Assembly: GCF_002288925.2 (NCBI RefSeq)
Contig: NW_022097996.1
Span: forward strand, 5,884,686 to 5,948,685
Source: Delphinapterus leucas
Taxonomy: Eukaryota; Chordata; Mammalia; Artiodactyla; Monodontidae
DNA: 64,000 bases
Reading direction: 5' to 3'
In this document: positions 21,261 to 33,116 of the stretch, piece by piece
Layout of the letters: the number at the start of each line of letters is the position of its first letter
Numbering within the stretch: the stretch's first letter is position 1
Program-made: the position numbers and the translations under genes
The notes under the pieces: model-generated
What the model saw: only the letters and a program-made list of their open reading frames with translations
The model's database searches: none
Told to the model about the DNA's origin: nothing

Positions 21261-21913
21261 AAGAATCAAATATTGAGAATAAAGGACTTTATGTTTCTGT
21301 ATGTGTTTGGGGTAGAGGGGAAAGAGCAGGGACATAAGATAGATGGTGAATAGAGGTGATAGGATTTAACTGTCCAGACTGACACATGTTGAATTAACAC
21401 TCCATTTTACTTCACTTTGAAAACAGAGTCAGTGAGAGACAGAATCAAAGTTTACCCTTGAAAAATACAATCTGCCAGAAACAGAATCATTGTGTTTTTT
21501 AGAGCAAAAAAAAAGTCATCAGAGAACCAGTCACTCGATTCTGATGACAGAAAAAGTCAGACTGTAATTATTCTACAAACAGCATTACTTGGAAAATGTT
21601 TACTAAAGCAACAGTTTCAAGCCTCTGTGGGATTTAAAAGTGGTGCATTTTCTGTGGCACCTTTCATTTCAATGTATTATTTGAACAGAGATTCTCACTG
21701 CTAATAAAACTAGAAAGGAGAAAATTGCATTTGTTAGTTCGTGAAGAGAGACACCCCGTTTGATCTTGGACATTTCCCTCCAGGATACCCTCTGTGCGGC
21801 TGGGTTACTAAGACAACGGAGTGGAATGTGTGGCAGGGAGATTGGGTCTTCAGTACCATGAAGAAGGGTGATTATTTAAGGAGTCTGGCCTCCATTAAGA
21901 ATAGAACAAGAGG

Positions 21914-22267
21914 GGGCTTCCCTGGTGGCACAGTGATTAAGAATCCGCCTGCCAATTCAGGGGACATGGGTTCAAGCCCTGGGCCGGGAAGATCCCACAT
22001 GCTGCGGAGCAGCTAAGCCCGTGCGCCACAACTGCTGAGCCTGCGCTCTAGACCCTGCGAGCCACAACTACTGAGCCCACATGCCACAACTACTGAAGCC
22101 CGTGCACCTGAGAGCGTGTGCTCCACAACAAGAGAAGCCACTGCAATGAGAAACCCACGCACCGCAATGAAGAGTAGCCCCTGCTCACCACAACTAGAGA
22201 AAGCCCGCGTGCAGCTACAAAGACCCAACACAGCCAAAAATAAATAAATTAATTTTTTAAAAAAGAA
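21914..22267 (+). mobile_element. CHR-1-like SINE (long form)
   Basis: Full-length long-form SINE with an A-rich tail. The target duplication aagaatagaacaagagg lies at 21897-21913 and recurs at about 22269-22285. Confidence 0.93.
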
Positions 22268-22285
22268 AAAGAATAGAACAAGAGG

Positions 22286-24230
22286 AAATATGTTTGCTTT
22301 GCAGAAGAAAGGATTTAGGCTGGATCCAAATACTGTCTGTATTGGTAATCAGTAAAACAGATGCCCAAGAGGGGCTAAGTAATACCACTCCTAAGAAGAT
22401 CTATAAAATTATGATAGAAATTGCATTTTAGTAGTATTTGAAAATCGTATTGCCTTATGAATCTTCTATCCAGCATATGAGATTTGCATAGGGTAATGCA
22501 GCCTGAGGCTCTTATGTGTTTGCAGATTCTCAGGGTTTTACTTCCCATCTCCTTTCCCCCATAGGTCAGGCTAAACAGAAGAGTTTCCTTTAAGTCTCAC
22601 TTTGGGAGGGGATAAATGTTTTCAGTTCTCCCCTTTCACAGATGTATAGTAATTCAAGGGTTCTTTATTTGAGGGTGTTAGGTCCAAATTTCTGCCCCTC
22701 GTGGACCCCAAAATTTGCCTCCTGTACTTTCATAGACATTAAAACTCAAACCCATGGTTAAACCCAGAACAGTCAAAATATCAGTTTCTGGAGTATTTCC
22801 CTTACTTTACTATTAGCACTTAAAAGCATACTTGTTATATTTTTGTCCAGTACATCTCAGTGATCTGTAGTAAGAGGGTTTTCAGGTTATCTAATCAGCA
22901 CTATTGCTAGCAGTGAAAGTCCTGTGTTGTTTTTCATGTATTTGTACTTTGAACATTTCCTTCTTATTTTTTGTCAAGATTCCTTTGTGTATATAGTCAC
23001 TTCTGAATATGAACTTGCTTGATAACCACTTCTGATCCTATATAGACTTACACTGAAAATACCTTCTTAGGCAAAGTGAAAAGAAGATTTGTGCAAGGTC
23101 AGCTTCAGGTTGCCCTCCCTCTGGTTTAAGGTTTGAATTTGGACTGTCTGGAGGGCCTAGATTCCCTAACAAAATAGTTTGAAATGCAGTCGCAGGCCGG
23201 TAACAATCCTGGAGTCTTCAATAAAAGTTATTAAAAGCTTTCTCTAGAAAGGTGTATTTTCAACCCTACACAGAATTCCTATAGACAGTCTTACCAAAAT
23301 GAACTTGCAATTCTAAATTACAAAATACATGAAAGAAACAATCCAGAATCATCAGTAATAACAACCTGTATAATTAGACCTTAAGAACTTCAGGAAAAAT
23401 ATTTTAAGTACATTTTAAATTGTTAAAGAGAAAAAGCAAACGCTGAAATATTTACAAGGAGTAGTTTTTCAAGCCTACATAGGGGTTAACTTGTAGGCTC
23501 TCCCATAGGTCATTTTACTTACGAAGTAACTCAGGGCCAGAGTTCCGCTTATGGGCAGGAGGGCACTCTGTTATTTTCAGAGTGAACCCTGCACATGCTA
23601 GGGTTCAGTAAGCAGAACTAAACTTGGGAACGGGAGCCACTGCTGGCCTTCAGTCATGGGCCTCTGAGCAAAGGGAAATTTAAATCTGTATTCCAGCTGA
23701 AGTCAAGTTTGGAAAGCAAACTGATTAATTCCAAAAGGGTAGAAAGAGTGAGAATCAAGCGAACAAGAAGCAAGACAAAAGCCAGCGAATTTAGGAGGTG
23801 GACAAGGTGCTGTTCCTTCAGTCAAAAGCATACAAGTAGAAGCAACCTTCATAGGTCACCTTCACAGGAGGCTGTGGTTGGGAACTAGCTTGGGGGATAT
23901 TCAGAAGTGTTGTTTTGACTGTGAAGTAAGGCCGGATCTGCTGAAAGAAATCTAATTTCAGAAAGAGACTGTGTCTGCTAGAGTGTTAATAGGAGATTCT
24001 AATCCCTGGAACTATACATATTTAACTGGGCTTGGTTTCTCCTGTCTCTGCCCCAGGAACTTCTGTCCTTTGTTATGTGGGTGCTGGACACAAAGCTACC
24101 AGAGACTCTGTCTCAACTGATCAGCTTCCAGATGAATGGGATAGAAATGTTTCTCAGAACTAGAATCGGGCCAGAATGTTTTAATATGAATCTAGTGCCA
24201 CGTCAGGTCTGTAGATAGCAAGTCATGATG
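22286..24230. other. Single-copy sequence, nothing recognised
   Basis: No repeat family or credible coding frame is visible over 1.9 kb. Confidence 0.45.
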
Positions 24231-24245
24231 AAAAGAAATAGGCTG

Positions 24246-24450
24246 GGGCTTCCCTGGTGGCACAGTGGCTGAGAGTCTGCCTGCCGATGCAGGGGACACA
24301 GGTTTGTGCCCTGGTCTGGGAAGATCCCATGTGCCACAGAGCGGCTGGGCCCGTGAGCCATGGCTGCTGAGCCTGTGCGTCCGGAGCCTGTGCTCTGCAG
24401 CGGGAGAGACCACGGCAGTGAGAGGCCCACGTACCGCAAAAAAAAAAAAA
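24246..24450 (+). mobile_element. CHR SINE (intermediate form)
   Basis: 'gggcttccctggtggcacag' to '..gaggcccacgtaccgc' plus an A-tail. Perfect 15-bp target duplication (aaaagaaataggctg) at 24231-24245 and 24451-24465. Confidence 0.95.
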
Positions 24451-24465
24451 AAAAGAAATAGGCTG

Positions 24466-25676
24466 AAGTCATGTGATAGCTACTTGCATCCACATTTAAG
24501 TGTCTGGAATTTTTGGTACCTGTTTTTAGGGTACAGAATGGAATAAATAGGATACAGTTAAATAAATAAAATCAATTCAAACTGCTTTTGCGTAAGAAAT
24601 TTCCAGATTTCCAGAGAGGAAAGAGCTGTCTTCATGAATGAAATCCAGCTCAAAAGTAAAAGCCAGATTAGCATAACTTGATGTGTGTGGGGGATATGGC
24701 TATGAGTTGGAAACATTCTAGTTGAACAGGGATAATTCAGAGCCAGTTTCCAAGGGGTCTAGAAAATCATCAAGCAGCTGTTTTTTCTTCCTTCCCCCCA
24801 CCCTCTTCTCCTCCCTCCCCTCTCCGTCTTCCCTGTCTCCTCCCCCTCTCTCCGTCCTGGTTGCTCCTTTTCTCTCAGCGTCTGCCTTTGCAGACAACCT
24901 CTCAACCCCGACGTCTGCATCTGCCCTGCAGAGTTTTGCTGCCCTGCACCCTCTGTTACCGGGTCAGTCTGTGTCGGGTGTTAAATCAGATGCCTCTTCC
25001 AGCCTGAGGCAGGGATGGAGGAGGTTGAAATAATCAGAGTCCTAAAAGTGATGGAAAGGTAGAGAGTGGAGTTGCCTTTTACCTCCTTGAACAAAAGCGG
25101 AGCTGCCCTTCGCCCCATGGGGTAATTGTCAAGCTTCTCTGTGTGTTTAAGGGCAGTGGGCACCCAGGTCTCTCTGTGATGCTCTGTGCAGTTCCATGGA
25201 ACACTTCCCCGTTTCTCTCAGATTATGTCGAGGCTGGTGGTCTTTGTTATGGCTCATGGTTAGTGATTCTTCTGGAGGTTGAGTAAGGAATTCTTTTCCT
25301 CACAGTATGGTGAATGGCAGGGGGGATGTCCCCTTTACAGATAAGAGGAACCATGAAAGTGAAATAGTTAGACTCAATACTTTGCAGATAGAATTCTGGT
25401 TTTCTTCCTATTTCACTTCTATATGTTATTTTTTTCCAGCTCCAGAAGCTAACAGATAAAACAGTTTGCGCTGAGGTGTAGTGCATTTTTTAGAATGGCA
25501 TTTACAACACAGTTCACGTGCTCTAAGGAATATTATATCCGAAAAAATAAGGAATTCATACTAAATAAATTTGAGAAATAATTAACAAAGTAAAGCAGGA
25601 TCCTTCACTGTAGGACTTCTCAGATCCTTCAATATGCTAATGGCATTGGTTTTCCCAAATTCATTTGACCATCAGA
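24466..25676. other. Single-copy sequence with a pyrimidine tract
   Basis: Apart from a C/T-rich stretch at 24780-24880, I see no recognisable feature. Confidence 0.45.
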
Positions 25677-25689
25677 AAAGCAGCCGCAG

Positions 25690-25816
25690 GGACTTCCCTG
25701 GTGGTCTAGTGGTTAAGACTCCACGCTTCCAATGCAGGGGGCATGGGTTCAATCCCTGGTCAGGGCACTAAGAGCCCACATGCTGTAGGGTGCAGCCAAA
25801 AAAAAGTAAAAAAAAA
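25690..25816 (+). mobile_element. Short CHR-family SINE
   Basis: 'gacttccctggtggtctagt' through '..ggtgcagccaaaaaaaag' with an A-tail. The target duplication aaagcagc(c/t)gcag at 25677-25689 and 25817-25829 differs by one base. Confidence 0.93.
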
Positions 25817-26254
25817 AAGCAGCTGCAGAAACAAAAGCTTTTAACCTTGTTTCTGCCAGTGCAATCATCCCTGCTCTCTTGACCCAAAGGTTCATCTGAT
25901 GCTGTGCTTGACCAAGACACTGCCCACCCAGCCCCCATCCCTCTCCAGACCTTCCCTTCTTTACTCTGTTTTGTGACACAGGGGCCAAGACTCTGGAGAC
26001 CATCCTTTGTGCTGGTCAGCTGGCTTCCTACTGATGCACCCAAGAAGGGAGACTGGGCAGCGGAAGGGAGAGGGGTTTTCCTTCTTCCCTTTTGTTTGCT
26101 GCTTCTGGGTGTCAGCCTATCAATGGCTCTTTACCAGGCAGCAGTGGCTGGTTGCTGTCTTCAGCCTCTCTCCATGGTCCCAGGACCTCACTGCAATCCA
26201 TCTGAGTAGCAGTGGTTCCAGGGAGTCAGAACCCCAGATCCAAGAGGCCTCTCC

Positions 26255-26274
26255 TCCCACCTCCTGAGGTACCA
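26255..26274 (-). other. Possible retroviral primer-binding site next to the candidate LTR
   Basis: On the minus strand 'tggtacctcaggaggtggga' begins one base after the candidate LTR's terminal CA. It partly resembles a tRNA-Leu 3' end with small insertions. Weak; the position carries more weight than the match. Confidence 0.3.
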
Positions 26275-26275
26275 G

Positions 26276-26830
26276 TGTTACTGAACTCAGGTTCAGCTGC
26301 TCGCTGCTCAAAAGCCAATCATTGGAGAGGCAAGTGTCAGTAGAGGGGAAAGGTGCTTTAATCAGAAAAGCTGGCAATCTGGGGAGAAGGTGGACTTGTG
26401 TCCAGAGACCAGCTCTGAAGATTCTGCTCAGCCATGACAGTTTTTACAGGAGAAAAGGGAGAAGAATCTCAGGGAATCATCAAGGCAGGAGGTTGGGTTC
26501 TGCATCTCCATTGCGTGCAGAATGGCTGACTCTCTCTTCAGATGGCATCTTGTCCAAGTGATCTGCCAGCAGGATTGCTAAGGGGGCTACTGTGGGTAGA
26601 GAGCTAGTCATTCTTTAACTACTTCATTCTTCATTCTTCTTTTTATCTAGGAAAAGAATCAACAGGTCAGGCAAATCATGGTGTGCATTCAGGAGAGCAT
26701 AAGTCAGGGTGTAGTTTCTATTGGTTAGTGACCTCATTCCTATAATTCGGTTTTTAAGGTTAAAGAGGGACAGAAATGAGTAAACAGGAAAGGGGCAAAA
26801 GAGCTGCTTTCAGTTCCCCACTGTTAAACA
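26276..26830 (-). mobile_element. Candidate class I ERV LTR (antisense)
   Basis: On the minus strand the segment begins 'tgtttaacagtggggaactg' after a purine-rich 'agaaatgggatga' and ends 'gagttcagtaaca'. It contains a polyadenylation signal ATTAAA (plus 26357-26362) about 80 bp before the end, as in an LTR R/U5. The terminal motif resembles the 'gcgttcggtaaca' end of the ERV 5' LTR at 44759. No partner LTR or target duplication was found, and the family is not assigned. Confidence 0.45.
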
Positions 26831-28054
26831 TCATCCCATTTCTGTGGAATTAGGGGCGAATGTCCATCTTCTGTAACTGCTTCATGCTGACATTGGGCGC
26901 CTTCTCTGAGTGGAAGATGTCAACATGGGTATGTAGCATCTCTTTGCTGACAATTCTAGTTGCCCATTTACATGTATGGGTAGAGCAAGCTATAATTATT
27001 TTGATGCCACAAAGATACAGATTATTATGAGCAATAATATTAATCCCATTCTCTTGAGGCCAGTTCTTGGAACTGTGCTAGCCACAGATTCAGTGCTGCT
27101 CAGGATGGAGCAGCTTGTGTCGTGCCCTCTGGTGGCTGTTACCGTATCTGAAAAACAGCTCAGGAATACCCATCAAATACTGAGTCTGTGACTCTGTTGT
27201 CCTAATCATTAACTACTGGAGCCTACGCTTTTGTGACTCAGGGAAGTCTGGGAGATGAGCTTTTCCACAAACAAGAGGCAGGGGACATGGGGGGCGTTTG
27301 TACTTGTGGGGACGGGGCTGCGGGGTTCTCTGCATTCCACCAGCAGTGGCTCAGCCGGGCCCTACCCTGAGACTTGGGTTCCAGCCCTATGTGGCCCTCA
27401 GTCAACTTCCAGGTCTGGTGACTCCAACTCTTCCCCAAGAGTGGAAGCTGCTTCCTACCTATCTCTGTATCCTAGTGTCCTGTTTTGCTTTTTTCATCTT
27501 CTAACGTCTGTAACAGACTTCCTGTACCAAACCCCCTCTGTTGCAATACCTAGTGTGGTGTCTGTCTTCCTGACTGGACCTCGATGGAAAAAGAATGCAC
27601 ATGAGAGCTTCCTCTGCAGAGGAGTGTCTTTGGAGATGGAAGGAGGGTGGGAGAGTGGATAGAGGGGGCAGGGAGGAAACTCCTGGAATTCTTTCCTTGA
27701 ATCTAAAGCAGTGTTTTCCAAACCTTACAAGTTTAAGTGAACTCAAATGAATTTAATCTAGGAAATTTCACAGCATGCCTTGAGATAGTAGGAGACATTC
27801 TGGGGTGCTATTAAAATAGAATTATGAATTGCTTTCTCATCTCTTAAGTTACTCAGCAATTTTAGTAAAAGTGGAATGAAATGTCTCTTTCTGCACGACT
27901 GTATCTGCCACACCTATAAACCGCGGATTAGTCATTCCAGGACAGTGGAAGAAGACCCTTAGAGGGTTGGAATTGGGAGTAAAACACAAGCAGTACCTTC
28001 CAAATGGAACCTCCAAAGATACATTTTTAAATATTTGGTTTTTAAAAATAACTA
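26831..28054. other. Single-copy sequence, nothing recognised
   Basis: No repeat recognised. A 135-codon plus-strand frame at 27255-27662 lacks protein-like features. Confidence 0.4.
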
Positions 28055-28385
28055 GGGCTTCCCTGGTGGCGCAGAGGATAAGAATCCACCTGCCAATGCA
28101 AGGGACACAGGTTCAGTCCCTGGTCCGGGAAGATCCCACATGCCGCAGAGCAACTAAGCCCGTGCGCCACAACTACTGAGCCTGTGCTCTAGAGCCCACG
28201 AGCCACAACTACTGAAGCCCACGCACCTAGAGCCTGTGCTCTGCAACAAGAGAAGCCACCGCAATGAGAAGCCCGCACACCACAACCAAGAGTAGACCCC
28301 GCTCGCCACAACTAGAGAAAGCACACACGCAGCAATGAAGACCCAACGCAGCCAAAAGTAAATAAATAAAAAACAAAACAAAACA
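28055..28385 (+). mobile_element. CHR-1-like SINE (long form)
   Basis: Complete from 'gggcttccctggtggcgcag' to '..gcagccaaaagtaaataaa' with an 'aaaac' repeat tail. Short target duplication about 'aaaataacta/aaaatacta' on the two sides. Confidence 0.92.
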
Positions 28386-28399
28386 AAAAATACTAAACT

Positions 28400-28590
28400 A
28401 AGTTCTAGTTCTCAAATATGGATGATCATTAGAATCATCTGGGGGAGGATTAAAAATACAGAGTGCAGAAACTGACCCTATGACCAGGATTCAGACTCTC
28501 CCAGTTTGGGGCCCCAGAACTGGTATTTTTTGAAACCTCATGTGAACAAGGGGTTCTGATAATCAACAGGTTTAGGATCCATTATTATAT
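28400..28590 (+). repeat. MER5A-like hAT MITE relic
   Basis: 'gttctcaaatatggatgatc', 'attagaatcatctgggggag' and '..ggccccagaactgg' follow the MER5A consensus order. The right end is decayed. Confidence 0.55.
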
Positions 28591-30267
28591 AGAATTTTAA
28601 ATTTTCTATTTTTGTTTTTTTAACACTTAGATTCAGAATTCAGTCTTTTGGGATTTTTTCCACTAAAGGTCTGAGCGAGGAGCAGAGCTGACATTCTCTG
28701 TCCTGGCGGGGCAGCTGGAGGAGACAGAAGGCAGCGGAGCTCCCCTCTGAGACTGGCTTTTGAAGGGCTTTTGATCATCTCCACCCCCTGCCAGAGCCAA
28801 TCACGGATGTCAGAGCCCAGGCGGCTGTGGCAGCTCAGTTTCCATGGCAACACCTCCTCTGTCATGAAGCTGGGATTCCCTGATCCCTGGGCCTTTCCCC
28901 CATCAGCGCTGAGCTTTTCCCAACTGTGGGATCCTAAGAATGACCAGGCATCTGGCTCCTTCAAGAAACAGCCTCAGATGTCCATAGATCCTTCCAGGAG
29001 CTTATCAAGTCCCTGGAAAAGGAAATAAAGGAAAGAACATAGCCAGGGTCAGCAGCAAGAAGGAGTCTCATTTACCTGTAGCCGGGTCAGTTTTCTTGCT
29101 TGGTGACTTTGAAATGAAATACAGAGCAGAGGAGAGCCTCAGTATGAAAAACAAACCAACATGCAAACAAACACCCACCGTTTATGAAAAGAGTGCAGAA
29201 GGGTGTCCCCTCTTCCTGCTGCCTCCTGGCCACCTGTTGCAGCATTGAGGAAGTCAGGAACTTTCTGCTCACAGCCAGAGGAAAGGACACCAGGTCTGTT
29301 AAGATCAAGAAAAATAAGGATCACGTGAAGGTGGGAGTTGGGTGCAGCGGTGCCCTTTACATGGTGGGTGTCACAGACCGAGGGAAGGCAGAGAAGAGAG
29401 GCAGCCCTGACCTGGGGTTGCAGCTGAAGCCACCAGTCCTGCTGATTTAAGTATGTAGAATTTCAACAATTCAGACAAGCTAATTTTTTAAAGGCATGAA
29501 GAGGCTGCTTGTGTTCCAGCTGAGCTGGCCGGTCACCTGTGCCGCCCATGCGCATGGCGGATGTTGGTGGGGACTTAGCGCGGAAGAGCGGGTCCTGGAT
29601 GTGATCCGGAAACCTCACCAGGCGCGTGGCTTCGCAGTAGTGGAATCTGTCGACATGAACAATCCTCCGCACGCCGGGTGATTCGAGTGCACTTTCATGA
29701 TTCCCTCTCATTTTACCCCCTTGCTATTTCCACACGCCACAGGAATCCCTCACTCCCCTCTGAATTATGTGCCGCTGGAGATGGATGCTCGGACCTCCCA
29801 CTCAGGCGGGGCAGTCCCAGCGCCACCAACTCCCAGGACCTATTGTTCGTCCATTCCTTACCCAGTGCTGTCACTGCAGCCCGGCGCTGCAGCCCAGCCG
29901 GAAGGGCAGGAAACCAGTCCCCCAACAGCCATCCATCACGCTCATAAACGCTCTGTATTTTACTAAGTTCCATCAAAGTTCACGTATACACTGAAGCAAA
30001 ACAATCCTCCTCTATGCATTCTTTTTTTCTCAACCTTTATGCAGCCCACAGACGCACATGAAATATTCACGGGTGTGTGCTGGGAGCGCTTGAAGCCCTG
30101 CGCGCATCTGTGCAGTGGTGCGTGTGCACACCAGGCCGCGTGCCGGGGCGCACAGGACACCTGGTGCCGGGCGGGACCGCCTCCTGCACAGGCTGCACAT
30201 GGAGGCCGAGCTGCTCCTAGGCTTGGATCCTCATGAATCACTCTTTGGCACTTTCCTCCCCAGCGTG
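28591..30267. other. Single-copy, partly CpG-bearing sequence
   Basis: No repeat recognised. Local GC- and CpG-rich patches occur at 28660-28960, 29530-29700 and 30060-30230. The middle patch is open on the minus strand for 82 codons (29711-29463), with a composition that looks protein-like ('HVDRFHYCEATRLVRFPDHI'). I cannot identify the protein and no paired splice sites are certain. It may be an exon, a regulatory element or chance. Confidence 0.4.
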
Positions 30268-30282
30268 CCATGTGTTGGTTTT

Positions 30283-30544
30283 TTGTTTGTTTGTCTTTTT
30301 CCTTTTAATAACCATTTCTTTAAAACTGAAGTGTAGTTAATTTACAACGTTGTGTTAGTTTCAGGTGTACAGCAAAGTGGTTCAGTGATACATATATATG
30401 TATAATAATATAAATATATTACATATATATAATTTTTCAGATTCTTTTTCATTATCGCTTATTGCAAGATACTGACTGTACTTCCCTGTGCTATACAGTA
30501 GGTCCTTGTTGGTTATCTGTTCTGTATATAGTAGCGGGCACATC
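30283..30544 (-). mobile_element. 5'-truncated L1 3' end
   Basis: 'gtgttagtttcaggtgtaca' and '..ctatacagtaggtccttg' are the complement of an older cetartiodactyl L1 3' UTR. A perfect 15-bp target duplication (ccatgtgttggtttt) lies at 30268-30282 and 30545-30559. Confidence 0.92.
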
Positions 30545-30559
30545 CCATGTGTTGGTTTT

Positions 30560-31714
30560 AACTGCCTCACTCATCTTAGCATCTCCAAAGACTGTGTGAT
30601 CAGTTGGTGTCCCAGCCTGCTGCTGGCTCTCTTCTCCCCCTCTTCTGCTCCCACGTTTATCGCTCAGTAAATGATAAGGGATTCCTTCCGCGAGTCCAGG
30701 AAGACACGAAAGGCAGCTGTCTTTTGTGTTAACATCAACTCCGGCTCTCCTCACCATCTTCTTTCTACTTGTAGGCCCTCTGCCCACTTACTTTAGAAAA
30801 GAAGCAAACGTTACCTGAGCTTCCCAGACCATGCAGTCCTGTTCTTGAATAACAACCTTCCAGTGGTTTACTATGTAAGATACCCAGAGCAACACACACA
30901 CACACACACACACAATGTGTGTCAAAACCAAACAGTTCGGCATCCTCTCCTTGTTTTTAATCAATGGCTGCTTCCCATCTAGTTTCCACCTTGTGAAACT
31001 CATGAGAAATCTGAGGTCGTCACCTCAGCTTCAGACTGAGTGTTCTGAGGAGTCCTAGAGGGCAGATGGGACAGGAATTTGAAGGCTGTTTCTCCATATT
31101 CTTGGATCCTTTCAGTATGCATCTTTTAGCCCGATGCTTGGTGCATCACAGTGCACATCTGAAGTATCAGGTTAGGGAAGTACCAAGAGTGGTAGTTTTG
31201 AAGCTAACGAGAAGTACCTGCAGATTCCTTTCTCGTTCAGCTCGAGGATTTTCTAATCTCTTTCAGTGTAAAAATCCTCTTGACTGGAGTGAGGCTTCTA
31301 ATATTACCTCTTACGATGAGTGCTTTTCAGACCCCTTTGAAGGCATCCTAATAGTCGAGAACAAGAGAGAATTACCACAGAACAGGAGGGAAATGATACA
31401 GGACTTGTATCAACAGGGTTGGACAACAATGATGAAATTCCACATTTTTATCTAGAATCATCCTGGAATGATTAAGGCTGAGAAGACATGAGGAAGGCCA
31501 GGGGACCGTCCCGTTACAGCCTGTGGTGCCAGCGTCCAGACCAACCTGCACGTGCTGGTCACCTGTCTTTGGAGAGTGAGGCCCCAGATGCAGGGAGGCT
31601 GGAGAGAGCAGCGTCTGTGTCTCGTCTCCAGACATCTAGGGGAGAATTCGTGTCCTGGGGTGATGCTTTTGCCTTGCCTTTATTGATGACTTTCTCCTCT
31701 GAATTCTCACATTA
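30560..31714. other. Single-copy sequence with a short CA microsatellite
   Basis: A (CA)n run lies at 30892-30914. A plus-strand frame of 129 codons (31066-31455) has no recognised similarity and no Kozak or splice context; I treat it as chance. Confidence 0.4.
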
Positions 31715-31715
31715 C

Positions 31716-32020
31716 TTTTTTTTTTAATTAATTTTTATTGGAGTATTGTTGCTTTACAATGTTGTTAGTTTCTGCTGTACAGCAAAGTGAATGAGCTATG
31801 TGTATACATATATCCCCTCCCTTTTAGATTTCCTTCCCAGGTAGGTCACCATGGAGCATTGAGTAGGTTCCCTGTGCTCTACAGCAGGTTCTCATTAGTT
31901 ATCTGTTTTATACACAGTAGTGTATATGTGTCATTCCCAATCTCCTAATTCATCCCACCTCCCCTTCCCCCTTGGTGTCCATACATCTGTTCTCTACGTC
32001 TCTGTCTCTGTTTCTGCTTT
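31716..32020 (-). mobile_element. 5'-truncated L1 3' end
   Basis: The T-run then 'ttattggagtattgttgctt' and '..gttagtttctgctgtacagc' are the complement of the L1 3' UTR. The 5'-truncation point near 32010-32035 is uncertain and no duplication was recognised. Confidence 0.85.
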
Positions 32021-32216
32021 AATCTTCATGCGTAGTTTATATGATCCGTGCAGTGTGATGATACGCCGTTAGCTTTCTCTCTGCGTTTCGAGGACGGAGT
32101 TTGTTTTTAGGGCCACCCTGGCCCGCAGCAGTCGTTGTGGGTGATCTGTCTCCATCTGTCCCGCCCTAAGCATTCTCTGCATGAGAGGTCGGCAAATATC
32201 TTCTGTAAAAGGCCAG

Positions 32217-32927
32217 TGTGTTTGGTTTGAATGTTTGTGTCTCCCCAAAATTCAGATGTTGAAACTTGATGTCCAAGTGATGGTATTTGGAGATGAGAAC
32301 TCTGCGAGGTGACTGGATCATGAGGGCAGAGCCCTCAGAAGGGGCATTGGGGCCCCCTCAGAGGGCTCCCTTGCCCCTTCTCCACGTGACACACAGCCAA
32401 AAGGTGGCTGTCTCTGAACCAGGATATGGGCTCTCTCCAGACACTGAATCTGCCAGCGCCTTGACCTCAGACTCCGCAGCCTCTAGAACTGTGAGAAAGA
32501 GATGTCTGTTGTTTACAAGCCTCCCAGTTTATGGTATCTTATTGAAACAGCCCAGGGACTTCCCTGGTGGCACAGTGGTTAAGAATCCGCCTGCCAATGC
32601 AGGGCACACGGGTCCGATCCCTGGTCTGGGAAGATCCCACATGCCACAGAACAACTAAGCCTGTGCACCACAACTACTGAGCCTGCGCTGTAGAGCCCAC
32701 GAGCTGCAGCTACTGAGCCTGTGTGCCACAACTGCTGAAGCCCGCACGCCTAGAGCCTGTGCTCTACAACAAGAGAAGCCACCACAATGAGAAGCCCACA
32801 CACCGCAACAAAGTGTAGCCCCCGCTCACCACAACTAGAGAAAGCCTGCGTGCAGCAACAAAGACCCAGTGCAGCCAAAAATAAATTAAAAAAAAAAAAA
32901 AAAAAGCAGCCCAAACAAACTAAGACA
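32217..32927 (+). mobile_element. Solo MaLR LTR (MLT1/MST-like), itself carrying a SINE
   Basis: The LTR starts 'tgtgtttggtttgaatgttt' and ends '..aaactaagaca'. Its duplication is gccag at 32212-32216 and 32928-32932. Typical MaLR text is present ('gaactgtgagaaagagatgt', 'agcctcccagtttatggtat'). A CHR-1 SINE interrupts it at 32555-32903. Confidence 0.88.
32555..32903 (+). mobile_element. CHR-1-like SINE (long form), innermost of a nest
   Basis: Complete long form from 'gggacttccctggtggcaca' to '..gcagccaaaaataaatt' and an A-tail. Target duplication aaacagccca/aagcagccca at 32545-32554 and 32904-32913. Confidence 0.93.
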
Positions 32928-33116
32928 GCCAGACAGGACACATTTAGGCTTTGTGAAGCACATGGTCTCTTTTGTAACAGCTCTGCTCTTCGAGAAAGCA
33001 GCCAGACACAATCATATGTAAATGAGCAAGGCTGTGTTACAATAAAACTTTATTGACAAAACAGGCTGAGGGCCAGAAGCGGTCCTTGGCAATAGTTAGA
33101 TGATTGCTGGTCTAAG

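Larger units (their letters stand above)
32183..33116. mobile_element. hAT-Charlie-type MITE, interrupted
   Basis: The left end 'gagaggtcggcaaatatctt' and right end '..gattgctggtctaag' are decayed inverted termini of a common eutherian hAT MITE. Its interior ('tttaggctttgtgaagcaca', 'aataaaactttattgacaaa') appears only after 32932, because a MaLR LTR splits it at 32217-32927. The family name is not asserted. Confidence 0.75.

Noticed and set aside
31066..31455. 129-codon frame as a small protein gene
   Set aside because: No recognised domain, start context, splice sites or neighbours; the length is within chance for 64 kb.
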